DNA from: a virus
Reading direction: 5' to 3' (one strand)
IMG/VR virus record: IMGVR_UViG_3300017772_000077
Coordinates: 1-29,168 of that record
DNA length: 29,168 bases
Below are positions 1 through 7,050 of this stretch, in pieces; the stretch's first letter is position 1; every line of letters starts with the position of its first letter. Position numbers and translations under genes: made by a program. The notes under the pieces were generated by a model. The model had not been told where the DNA came from. It did no database searches and saw only the letters and a program-made list of their open reading frames with translations.

Positions 1-90
1 CTGAATGTTGCCGCAGGTCATCCCTTAGAATTTAACATGGTCACAGACCGTATAGAACCTATTATTAAAACTGGAGAGAACTATGCCTAA
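1..90 (+). CDS. 3' end of an upstream gene, truncated by the window edge
   Basis: Frame 1 is open from the first base to a TAA at 88-90 and encodes 29 residues ending in IKTGENYA. The stop overlaps the ATG of the next gene (83-85), the same tight coupling seen at most junctions here. The next gene's Shine-Dalgarno-like GGAGAG lies inside this reading frame. Too little remains to assign a function. That it is coding at all is inferred from the open frame and the overlap. Confidence 0.5.
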   Translation: MNVAAGHPLEFNMVTDRIEPIIKTGENYA

Positions 91-421
91 AATAAATTAC
101 GAACACTTCGACGATAAAGTTAAATTAACTGCTAGTATCGTTAGACTTAAAGATATGAATAACCCCTCACTCAATAAAGAATTCTATGAGGATACGGGTA
201 TTCAATTGGTATGGGTCAGCAATCCATTCTATGCGTGTTGGGTAGCAATCCCTGACCAACCTTGGTTAGTTGATTTATCAGCAGATATCGACTCTGGTCG
301 CATAAATAACTACATAGGAATTGAGAAAGCTGACATTAAAGATGAGTATTACATGTTAGTTGGAGAAAAGGTTTCAAGCTTCTTATCTGAAGAGGACTTG
401 TATGATATGGACTTAATATGA
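83..421 (+). CDS. Hypothetical protein, 112 aa, replication operon
   Basis: I do not recognise this protein. It is acidic at its C-terminus (EEDLYDMDLI), rich in aromatic residues in the middle (WVSNPFYACWVAIPDQPW), and has no signal peptide or clear membrane segment. The ATG follows GGAGAG by about six bases. Its TGA overlaps the ATG of the primase gene (ATGA at 418-421), so the two are probably translationally coupled. Its place beside the primase suggests a role in early or DNA metabolism, but nothing in the sequence shows one. Confidence 0.75.
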   Translation: MPKINYEHFDDKVKLTASIVRLKDMNNPSLNKEFYEDTGIQLVWVSNPFYACWVAIPDQPWLVDLSADIDSGRINNYIGIEKADIKDEYYMLVGEKVSSFLSEEDLYDMDLI

Positions 422-1191
422 GCTGGCAAGAGCAAGCTAAATTATTACCCACTGGTGGTAAAATGAAGATAGTTTGTTGTGGTAACTCTCCCTCTGCTTT
501 GATATCTAATAATAGGAAAGGAATTAGATATCATTGCTTTAGGTGTACTGATTACAATACGTTTGAGCCACATGGTGAGCGTTCAGTGTCTGAGATACTT
601 AGGGCACGTAATGAGATACAAGAACTTAAAAAGTCCAGGGACATACCTGACAGGTGTATACCACTCAACAGCCCTGATGTACCTCTAGCGGCACATGTAT
701 GGGTATTAAGAGGTGGACTCACGCCTGAGGACGCTTATAACCTTTACGGAATGAAGTACGACCCTTTCTTAAGAAGGGTTATTATTCCCCTTCGTAAGGG
801 TTTCTTATCAAGAGCTTTATATGATGAAAGACCAAAATATATTAAATCATCTTTAACTGAAACTTATGAGTTATACCGAGACAATAGTGCTGTTGTAGTT
901 ACTGAGGATATCCTTAGTGCTATTAAAGTACATAAAGCAGGATATAATTCTATAGCTATCCTAGGTACTGCAGTGAGCATCACAATGGCCCACAATATAG
1001 CACAGTATAAAGAGGCTGTTATATGGACGGATGATGACAAAGCAGGAAAGGACGCTTATGTTAAACTCAAGAAAAGGCTCGCACTTTATCCCATAAAGGT
1101 TAGACGTATATTAACCACAGACGACCCTAAACGTATTAACTTAGAAACTATAAAACAACTAATGGAGAAACGAAATGAAACTAATGATTAA
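418..1191 (+). CDS. DNA primase, stand-alone, zinc-binding and TOPRIM domains
   Basis: Makes RNA primers for lagging-strand synthesis. It corresponds to the N-terminal half of T7 gp4, but is a separate 257-aa protein. The N-terminal zinc-finger-like part has Cys20-Cys21-Gly and Cys40-x2-Cys43 (YHCFRC). The expected CxxC first pair is not obvious, so the metal ligands are uncertain. A TOPRIM domain follows, with the catalytic Glu163 (VVVTED) and the acidic triplet Asp205-207 (WTDDDKAG). The start overlaps the preceding stop as ATGA, and the end overlaps the dNMP kinase gene by 17 bases. Split primase and helicase genes are known in phiKMV-like phages. The assignment rests on TOPRIM motifs and the nearby helicase. 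Confidence 0.88.
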   Translation: MSWQEQAKLLPTGGKMKIVCCGNSPSALISNNRKGIRYHCFRCTDYNTFEPHGERSVSEILRARNEIQELKKSRDIPDRCIPLNSPDVPLAAHVWVLRGGLTPEDAYNLYGMKYDPFLRRVIIPLRKGFLSRALYDERPKYIKSSLTETYELYRDNSAVVVTEDILSAIKVHKAGYNSIAILGTAVSITMAHNIAQYKEAVIWTDDDKAGKDAYVKLKKRLALYPIKVRRILTTDDPKRINLETIKQLMEKRNETND

Positions 1192-1672
1192 CGGTTATTC
1201 AAGACATGGTAAGGATGCATTCGCTGATATACTTGTTAAGGAATATAACTTTAAAAAGAAAGATGCTTCTATGATTATAGCTAGAGACATGATTAGAATG
1301 CTTCCATATCAATGGTATGGTAAGTGCTCATTTGAAGAACAAGCTAAGCGATGTTATGAAGACAGAGTTAACAGGAGAGAATTCTGGAATGATTATATTG
1401 AAGAGTACGGTTGCGAACGACTTACATTTGAATGCTTAGATGGCGGGGACTTACGCGTAGGACTACGTAGACTGCCTGAGTTCAAGCGACTTAAGAAATA
1501 CTTTGACGCTACTGTCTGGGTTGAAGCTAATAGACGGATTAGTAACTATAACCCTGAACCTTGGCTAACAGTTAAGAAATCAGACCATGACTTTGTTATA
1601 AACAACAATGGTGACTTAGAACAATTAAGGGAGCAAGCCAGATGCTTAATGTCTGCCATGCTTAATAGGTAA
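1175..1672 (+). CDS. Deoxynucleoside monophosphate kinase-like P-loop protein
   Basis: This 165-aa protein probably phosphorylates dNMPs to dNDPs, supplying precursors for phage replication. A P-loop lies at residues 7-14 (GYSRHGKD), directly after the first beta strand, as in T4 gp1-type dNMP kinases. Other family-like features are the RDMIRMLP segment, the aromatic/basic middle (REFWNDYIEEYG), the VWVEANRRI strand and the SDHDFVINNNGDLEQL segment near the C-terminus. It begins inside the end of the primase gene, preceded by GGAG, and is followed three bases later by the helicase gene. Substrate range cannot be read from the sequence. Confidence 0.75.
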   Translation: MKLMINGYSRHGKDAFADILVKEYNFKKKDASMIIARDMIRMLPYQWYGKCSFEEQAKRCYEDRVNRREFWNDYIEEYGCERLTFECLDGGDLRVGLRRLPEFKRLKKYFDATVWVEANRRISNYNPEPWLTVKKSDHDFVINNNGDLEQLREQARCLMSAMLNR

Positions 1673-1675
1673 AAT

Positions 1676-2938
1676 ATGATAGATTTAACATTATTACAAA
1701 TGCTTAAGTATAGGGGCGAGTTCTATAGAATTAAAGGTAGGATACCTAATAAGGCTTTAGACCCCCAAACTATACAGATACTAAAAGCTTACCAAACTTA
1801 CTTCACTAATTGCCCTGAGGCTAAGAGTGTTGACGCGGCTAAGCTATTAACTATCTTTAGAGCAGAAAATCCAGAGATGGCATCTGAGACAAGGCAAGCT
1901 TATGAGAATATAATATCTCATATAGTTAACGATGTTTCAGAAGAGGAGAAGTCGGGGGTCATGCGTTCTTTATTAGAATTACGTATGGGGACTGACATAG
2001 CTAACTTAATAGATAAATGGGACTCTGGAGATGTTCCTAATCTACATGCAGAATTGAGGCAAGTATCAGATGAGTTTGAGAGAGATAGTGATATTAAATC
2101 TCTAGATTACTTAAGACCTGACCTCAATGAACTGTTAGAAGAGAGTAAAGAAACGGCAGGGTATCACTGGAGATTGAGTTCTCTCAGACAATCCCAACGT
2201 GGACTTAGGGCAGGGGACTTTGGTATCATAGCAGGTAGACCTGATAAAGGGAAAACTACTTTCCTAGCATCAGAGCTAACTCACATGGCTACTCAAATCC
2301 CTGAAGACAAAACCATATTATGGTTAAACAATGAAGGTAGAGGAGATAGAATATTCCTTAGACTAGTACAAGCGGCACTGGGTAAACAAGTATCTGATAT
2401 CAGAGCAATGTCCAACCCTATGCAAGCTTACATGAATGCAATCAAATCTAATGACCCTTATAAAATTAGAATTGTTGATATACATGGACAGGATACCTAT
2501 GCGGTAGAAAATTTAATTCGCGCTAACAATCCTGCTATAGTAGTATATGACATGATAGATAAGATACGGGGATTTGGAGGTGAAGCTAGGACTGACTTAG
2601 CACTTGAGGAAATGTACTCTTGGGCTAGGGAGATAAGTGTTAAGTACGACGCTGTTGGATTAGCTACATCACAGATTAGTAATGAGGGTGACAACTTGTC
2701 ATTCCCGTCTCTAGGAATGCTTAAGGACTCTAAAACAGGTAAGCAAGGTGCTTGTGACTTTCAGTTAATGATTGGCGCACTTAACTCTCCTGAATATGAG
2801 GGCTATAGATACTTAGGACTACCAAAGAATAAGCTACGACGTGAGGGTGCACAAGCATGTCCAAGAGCGTCAGTAGCGTTTAAACCACAAATAGCTAGAT
2901 TCGAAGACTTACCTATCGAATCAGCTTCATTAAATTAG
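1676..2938 (+). CDS. Replicative DNA helicase, DnaB / T7 gp4 C-terminal type
   Basis: Hexameric 5'-3' helicase expected to unwind DNA ahead of the phage polymerase and to work with the separate primase. The 420-aa protein has a helical N-terminal region of about 160 residues, then a RecA-like ATPase core. Walker A is at 187-195 (GRPDKGKTT), Walker B at 288-292 (AIVVYD, Asp292), and a Gln-containing sensor motif (ATSQIS, Gln333) follows. The KNKLRRE segment at 385-391 is a plausible site for the arginine finger. It lacks the zinc and TOPRIM domains of T7 gp4, which are in the gene at 418-1191. The phosphoesterase gene starts nine bases downstream behind its own GGAG. Confidence 0.92.
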   Translation: MIDLTLLQMLKYRGEFYRIKGRIPNKALDPQTIQILKAYQTYFTNCPEAKSVDAAKLLTIFRAENPEMASETRQAYENIISHIVNDVSEEEKSGVMRSLLELRMGTDIANLIDKWDSGDVPNLHAELRQVSDEFERDSDIKSLDYLRPDLNELLEESKETAGYHWRLSSLRQSQRGLRAGDFGIIAGRPDKGKTTFLASELTHMATQIPEDKTILWLNNEGRGDRIFLRLVQAALGKQVSDIRAMSNPMQAYMNAIKSNDPYKIRIVDIHGQDTYAVENLIRANNPAIVVYDMIDKIRGFGGEARTDLALEEMYSWAREISVKYDAVGLATSQISNEGDNLSFPSLGMLKDSKTGKQGACDFQLMIGALNSPEYEGYRYLGLPKNKLRREGAQACPRASVAFKPQIARFEDLPIESASLN

Positions 2939-2947
2939 GAGAATACA

Positions 2948-4171
2948 ATGGGTAAACGAATAGATTGGACTGACGAACAAATATCCAGTGCTGTTAAAAG
3001 CAGTCATGGTAATTTAACAGAGGCGGCTAAGCTTCTTAATCATACTTATGCTAACTATATTAAGACTGGTGAGATGTCTAAGGTAAGCAGACAAAACTTG
3101 CAGACTTGGATTGACCCTGAGGCAGACTTAACTGAAGTATCAGATAACTTCTCATTACAGAAAACTAACAGACGATTGCAACTTGTTAACAGTAGTCTAA
3201 GACGCTCTATAAAGGCCGCTGAGAGCGTTGCAATTACAAAGGAGCAAGTACTCATAGATATCCAAAATGCTTGTCAGCAGGCGTCTAAGAGGCTTCTAGG
3301 CCCTATTAAGATTAAAGCTAATGCTGGTACAGGTAAGGGAATAACTATTGAGTTACTTTTCTCTGATTTACAGATTGGTAAGTTAATGGGAGGCTATAAT
3401 TCAAAAGTGGCGTACAACCGAGTTAATGAATGGTCAGAGGTCGTAATGGAGCGTATCGAACAATACAAACGTTTAGGCTACAAGATTGATGGTATAACAT
3501 TAGCATTGTTAGGTGACATTATTGAATCTGATAAGAAACATGGTTTACAGTCTGCTAGGGCTTGTGACATTGGGACAGCTGACCAAATAAAGCAGAGTAT
3601 TGATATAATATATAACTTAGTTATTCGTAGACTAGCTGAGGTGGGCGCTAAGCTTACAGTTATATGTATCACAGGTAATCATGACTGGGACGGACATGGA
3701 TTGTTTATGTTCAACCCTGGCAAAGAACAGTTATCATGGCCCTTGTATCACGCCTTAAAGAGTATGACTGAGCTATCTAATATAGATGCTGAGTTTGTTA
3801 TACCTGAGGGAGCGTTTCACGTCCATGATATCTACGGTACTAAGGTTTTATATGAACATGGTGTGGGTGTTGGAGCTGGTTATACTCAGATGAAGAACCA
3901 TTTGGCTAAAAGAACTGACCAATTAAAAACATATATCACTCTGTTTAGAATGGGTGACAAACATAACATCTGTCAGTTCAATAACAATAGGTATGTAGTT
4001 AATGGTGCATTCTTTGGAGATAGTCGCAAGGGTGAAGAGTATAGTGGCATTGCAGGATACGATGGTGAGCCTGCTCAAATTATGTTCGCTCACGTTAAGA
4101 GAGAAGATAACAGACGTACTACTATCTTCGATTCATTCGCAATTCAACTCGGTCACATAGGAGAGTCATAA
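2948..4171 (+). CDS. Calcineurin-like metallophosphoesterase with N-terminal HTH-like domain
   Basis: A 407-aa protein with the full set of dimetal phosphoesterase motifs: SDLQ (Asp140, with Gln where His is common), GD at 189-190, GNHD at 243-246, YEHG (His304) and GDKH (His339). The family includes nucleases such as Mre11/SbcD and many phosphatases. Replication-operon context favours a nuclease or phosphoesterase acting on nucleic acid, but this is inference. Residues 1-55 (TDEQISSAVKSSHGNLTEAA through TWIDPEA) look like a helix-turn-helix, with a gap before residue 140 that is likely helical (KTNRRLQLVNSSLRRSIKAA). The N-terminal part could recognise DNA. Its stop is immediately followed by the ATG of the next gene. 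Confidence 0.82.
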   Translation: MGKRIDWTDEQISSAVKSSHGNLTEAAKLLNHTYANYIKTGEMSKVSRQNLQTWIDPEADLTEVSDNFSLQKTNRRLQLVNSSLRRSIKAAESVAITKEQVLIDIQNACQQASKRLLGPIKIKANAGTGKGITIELLFSDLQIGKLMGGYNSKVAYNRVNEWSEVVMERIEQYKRLGYKIDGITLALLGDIIESDKKHGLQSARACDIGTADQIKQSIDIIYNLVIRRLAEVGAKLTVICITGNHDWDGHGLFMFNPGKEQLSWPLYHALKSMTELSNIDAEFVIPEGAFHVHDIYGTKVLYEHGVGVGAGYTQMKNHLAKRTDQLKTYITLFRMGDKHNICQFNNNRYVVNGAFFGDSRKGEEYSGIAGYDGEPAQIMFAHVKREDNRRTTIFDSFAIQLGHIGES

Positions 4172-4378
4172 ATGGATACTTATGATTACATGATGAATAA
4201 TATTAATGGTTATAAGGACATTGTCTTTATAGCCGACATAGAAACAAAAGATACAATCAGATATGCTGTTGACTCAGACGTTCTTAATCTTGAGATGAAA
4301 ATTCTTATAATCAAGAGAGAGATTGAAGAAGAATATGGCCCGTCTGAATTCAAAGTAACAATACAAGGTGAGAATTAA
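4172..4378 (+). CDS. Small acidic hypothetical protein, 68 aa
   Basis: Unrecognised. It begins directly after the phosphoesterase stop, with GGAGAG about seven bases upstream of the ATG. Its TAA shares a base with the ATG of the next small gene (TAATG at 4376-4380). No signal peptide or membrane helix is seen. The composition is acidic, with a predicted alternation of strand and helix (KDIVFIADIE, LEMKILIIKREIEEEYG). Its end (FKVTIQGEN) resembles the end of its neighbour (VQVTIERD), so the two may be related or part of one complex. No function is proposed. Confidence 0.7.
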   Translation: MDTYDYMMNNINGYKDIVFIADIETKDTIRYAVDSDVLNLEMKILIIKREIEEEYGPSEFKVTIQGEN

Positions 4379-4542
4379 TGGTAACACTTAAGGTAATAAA
4401 TTCAGTAGAGGGTACTACCATGACTACTGAGAAATATGAAGACTACATAACTAATAGACAGATGCAAGATATTGCAGATGATATCGTAGCTCTTTATAAA
4501 GAGAACAACGTAGACGTACAAGTAACAATTGAAAGGGACTAA
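4378..4542 (+). CDS. Very small hypothetical protein, 54 aa
   Basis: The ATG at 4378 overlaps the previous TAA, and the frame runs to a TAA at 4540-4542, one base before the DNA polymerase ATG at 4544. The product starts MVTLKVINSVEGTT and ends VDVQVTIERD, is acidic and has no recognised motif. The polymerase ribosome-binding site (AAAGGG) lies within its last codons, so translational coupling is likely. The clean fit between two genes with one-base junctions is the main evidence that it is real. An internal ATG at 4420 is an alternative start. Confidence 0.6.
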   Translation: MVTLKVINSVEGTTMTTEKYEDYITNRQMQDIADDIVALYKENNVDVQVTIERD

Positions 4543-4543
4543 T

Positions 4544-6784
4544 ATGTATTTAATTTTCGACTCTGAGACACAAATAACAAAGAAATATAAAAGAACAGCA
4601 AATCCTTTTATAAAAGAAAACTTCGTTGTTGCGCGGGGTTGGAAAAAACAAGGTGATAACAATGCATCATGTAAGTTCTTTACAGCTACTGACAAGGAAA
4701 ACTGGTTAGTAATTGATGAAGATGTTACAGTCTTAGTAGGTCATAACATTAAGTTTGATTTACTTTACGAAATGACTGCAGGTAATCCTTATCTAAAAGC
4801 TTTCTATAAGCGTGGTGGAAGCATCTGGTGTACTCAATATGCTGAATACTTACTTAACGCTATGCAACGCAAGTATCATATGAATTCTATGGACGCTATC
4901 ATTGAGTCTTATGGAGGTCGTAAGAAGATTGATGGTATGAAAGCTATGTGGGAAGCTGGTATACAGACATCCGACATAGACCCTGACATGGTTAAGGACT
5001 ACCTGATAGGTACTGAGGCCGAGAACAGGGACTCTGGTGACATAGGCAACACTGAGCTAATATTTCTAGGTCAGCTAAAGTCTGCACAAGAGGCGGGAAT
5101 GCTTACATCAATTAAATTACGTATGGATGGGTTAGCGGCTACTACAGAGATGGAGTACAATGGCCTTAAGATATGTACTCAGACAGCTAGAGAGGACTTA
5201 CTTAGGCTTAACAGAGAATTAATAACAGCTTCTAATGAGCTGTATAATTATACTTCTGATATACCTGAGAAGGTTGGATTCAAGTGGTCATCTACTGTAT
5301 GTAAATCAGCTATTATATATGGTGGATGTATTAGATACCGAGAGAAAGATACTTATCTTGATGACAAAACAGGCAAGCTTGCAAGATTTAAAGCTGTTGA
5401 GAAATGGCCATTAGTTGGTGGAGTAGCTGTTGAACCTGATAAACTAGGTAATCAAGTACAAGATAAGTTCTTATCTGGTAAGAACAAAGGTGCATTACGT
5501 TTCAAGAATGTATCTGTTCAAGGCGAACTCAAAACTAAGTATCAAGATAGATATTATAATCTAGATGGATATGTTAATCCTGAGACAGTTGGAGCAGATA
5601 AGACTAAGAACACTGATGGCAAAGGTAATCCTTTATACTCAACTGACTCTGAGACAATGATTATGTTAGGTAAAAACTCTGACGTACCTTTTCTTAAGGC
5701 ATTGTCTGAGAAAACTAGGTTGGATAAAGAGATAGGTACTTATTATGTTACTACTGATTCTAGCGGTAATACTAAGGGTATGCTTACATGTGTTAATGGT
5801 GAAAATAATGTTTTACATCATATGCTTAACCATACTTCTACAGTTACAAGTAGATTATCTAGCTCTAATCCTAATTGTCAAAACATACCTAAAGCACCTT
5901 CAAGGGTCAAAGCTATGTTTGTTTCTAGGTTTCCTAACGGCAAAGTTGGTGAGATAGATTACTCACAGCTAGAAGTTGTTGTTCAAGGTTTATTGACCAA
6001 TGATAAGCAGCTAGTATCTGACTTAATCAATCGCGTAGACTTTCATTGTAAACGTGTATCAGCTAAGTTTGATATAGATTATAATGATGCTGTGAAGTGG
6101 TGTAAGGATGAGAACGACCCTAACTACTCTACTTGGCAACCCCGTAGACAAGGTGCTAAAGAGTTTAGTTTCCAACGTACCTACGGTGCAGGGGCAAATA
6201 CCATTGCACTATCGACGGGTATGTCAATTTCTGATGTAGAAGAATTAATTGAGGCTGAGAATAAGCTATACCCTGGAGTACTGCAATTTAATGCGGACGT
6301 AGAGGCAGAAGTTACTGCTACTGCACAAGGTTTTAGAGACCCCCTAATGGGTTACAGGGCTTTCAGACGCGGTGAGTATCAATCTCCTACGGGAACTATT
6401 TACTCTTGGCGTAGCTATGATGCACCTTCTTTCTTAAAAAACAAAGGCATAACAGATACTTTTAGTCCACCTGAGCTTAAAAACTACCCAGTACAAGGTA
6501 CAGGCGGTGAGATAGTTCAAATAGTCTTAGGTAAGTTATGGAGATACTTTGTTAAGATGGATAACTGGAATGGTAAAGCATTATTAGTCAATACAGTTCA
6601 TGACTGTGTATGGTTTGACATGGATGAATCTGTATCCGAAGAAGTCTTAAAAACTGCTAAAGTTATTATGGAAGGTGTTCCGACATACCTTAAACAACAT
6701 TTTGATATAGATTGCCCAGTACCTTTCCCAGTAGATGTAGAAATAGGTAACAATATGTTAGATTTACATCACTTGGATGCTTAA
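4544..6784 (+). CDS. DNA polymerase, family A, with 3'-5' exonuclease
   Basis: Replicative polymerase of T7 gp5 type, 746 aa. The exonuclease domain has Asp6/Glu8 (FDSET) and Asp72 (GHNIKFD); Asp166 (GDIGNTE) is a candidate for the third motif, though the usual Tyr spacing is not clear. Polymerase motifs: A with Asp472 (GEIDYSQLE), B with Arg535, Lys539, Phe543 and Tyr547 (RRQGAKEFSFQRTYGAG), a QGTGGEI segment, and C with His686-Asp687-Cys688 (VNTVHDCVW), where Glu is usual. Phe543 corresponds to E. coli Phe762. About 130 residues (255-390) separate the FKWSS thumb segment from LDKEIGTY. I chose ATG 4544, behind AAAGGG, over an upstream TTG at 4529. The stop overlaps the first tandem promoter. 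Confidence 0.95.
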   Translation: MYLIFDSETQITKKYKRTANPFIKENFVVARGWKKQGDNNASCKFFTATDKENWLVIDEDVTVLVGHNIKFDLLYEMTAGNPYLKAFYKRGGSIWCTQYAEYLLNAMQRKYHMNSMDAIIESYGGRKKIDGMKAMWEAGIQTSDIDPDMVKDYLIGTEAENRDSGDIGNTELIFLGQLKSAQEAGMLTSIKLRMDGLAATTEMEYNGLKICTQTAREDLLRLNRELITASNELYNYTSDIPEKVGFKWSSTVCKSAIIYGGCIRYREKDTYLDDKTGKLARFKAVEKWPLVGGVAVEPDKLGNQVQDKFLSGKNKGALRFKNVSVQGELKTKYQDRYYNLDGYVNPETVGADKTKNTDGKGNPLYSTDSETMIMLGKNSDVPFLKALSEKTRLDKEIGTYYVTTDSSGNTKGMLTCVNGENNVLHHMLNHTSTVTSRLSSSNPNCQNIPKAPSRVKAMFVSRFPNGKVGEIDYSQLEVVVQGLLTNDKQLVSDLINRVDFHCKRVSAKFDIDYNDAVKWCKDENDPNYSTWQPRRQGAKEFSFQRTYGAGANTIALSTGMSISDVEELIEAENKLYPGVLQFNADVEAEVTATAQGFRDPLMGYRAFRRGEYQSPTGTIYSWRSYDAPSFLKNKGITDTFSPPELKNYPVQGTGGEIVQIVLGKLWRYFVKMDNWNGKALLVNTVHDCVWFDMDESVSEEVLKTAKVIMEGVPTYLKQHFDIDCPVPFPVDVEIGNNMLDLHHLDA

Positions 6785-6806
6785 TGCTTCACTATAGAGA
6801 ATAGAA
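6779..6806 (+). promoter_or_regulatory. Phage RNA polymerase promoter P1 (tandem copy 1)
   Basis: Core TTAATGCTTCACTATA at 6781-6796, predicted start G at 6797 (GAGAATAGAA). It matches the T7 promoter exactly from -8 to -1 (TCACTATA) and also at -11 G and -13 A. It overlaps the last codons and stop of the DNA polymerase gene. The 28 bases from 6779 are repeated exactly at 6820, 41 bp downstream. Assignment to the phage polymerase encoded at 9336 is inference from the T7 family. Confidence 0.9.
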
Positions 6807-6819
6807 ACTTTTGTAAAAG

Positions 6820-6847
6820 GCTTAATGCTTCACTATAGAGAATAGAA
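6820..6847 (+). promoter_or_regulatory. Phage RNA polymerase promoter P2 (tandem copy 2)
   Basis: Exact 28-base copy of P1, predicted start G at 6838. The two are separated by ACTTTTGTAAAA, which is diverged or unique sequence. The exact identity of the copies, including about ten bases past the start, shows that the initially transcribed region is also constrained or that the duplication is recent. It drives the probable ssDNA-binding protein, exonuclease, endonuclease VII and RNA polymerase genes. Confidence 0.9.
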
Positions 6848-7050
6848 GCAAATATGCCTGCCTCAAAAGAATAAGTAAGATATATTATATACTAATAATA
6901 ATAAGATTAATACAATAAATTTTATATTAAGATATATATATAATACTAATATATAATACTAGTATATACCCTAGGGTGTATGTTATAATATAATTGTAAA
7001 CTAAAATAAATTAATAATAATAATACTAAGTCATTAATAAGGAGAAAATT
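6848..7050. other. A+T-rich non-coding region, candidate replication origin
   Basis: About 200 bases with no gene, made largely of A and T (long TAATAATA, ATATATATAATACTA and similar runs), directly downstream of two tandem phage promoters. T7's primary origin is built the same way: two tandem promoters (phi1.1A and phi1.1B) followed by an A+T-rich stretch where the transcript primes leading-strand synthesis. A near-palindrome centred on CCCTAGGG lies at 6964-6981. The last bases carry the ribosome-binding site (AAGGAGAAA) of the gene at 7051. Origin function is inference from architecture. Confidence 0.55.
6964..6981. repeat. Near-palindrome inside the A+T-rich region
   Basis: ATATACCCTAGGGTGTAT pairs with itself over eight positions, with one T-G wobble, around the central TA. 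It is the only G+C cluster in the surrounding A+T-rich DNA. It lacks a following T tract, so it is not an obvious terminator. It could be a protein-binding site or an RNA hairpin; no function is shown. Confidence 0.55.

Noticed and set aside
4529-4543. TTG at 4529 as the DNA polymerase start
   Set aside because: ATG at 4544 is preceded by AAAGGG at a good distance, and the exonuclease motif begins right after it. The TTG would overlap the small upstream gene further with no benefit.
4402-4695. Hydrophobic 97-codon minus-strand frame that might be a holin
   Set aside because: It overlaps two plus-strand genes, including the start of DNA polymerase, and its hydrophobicity follows from antisense A/T-rich codons.
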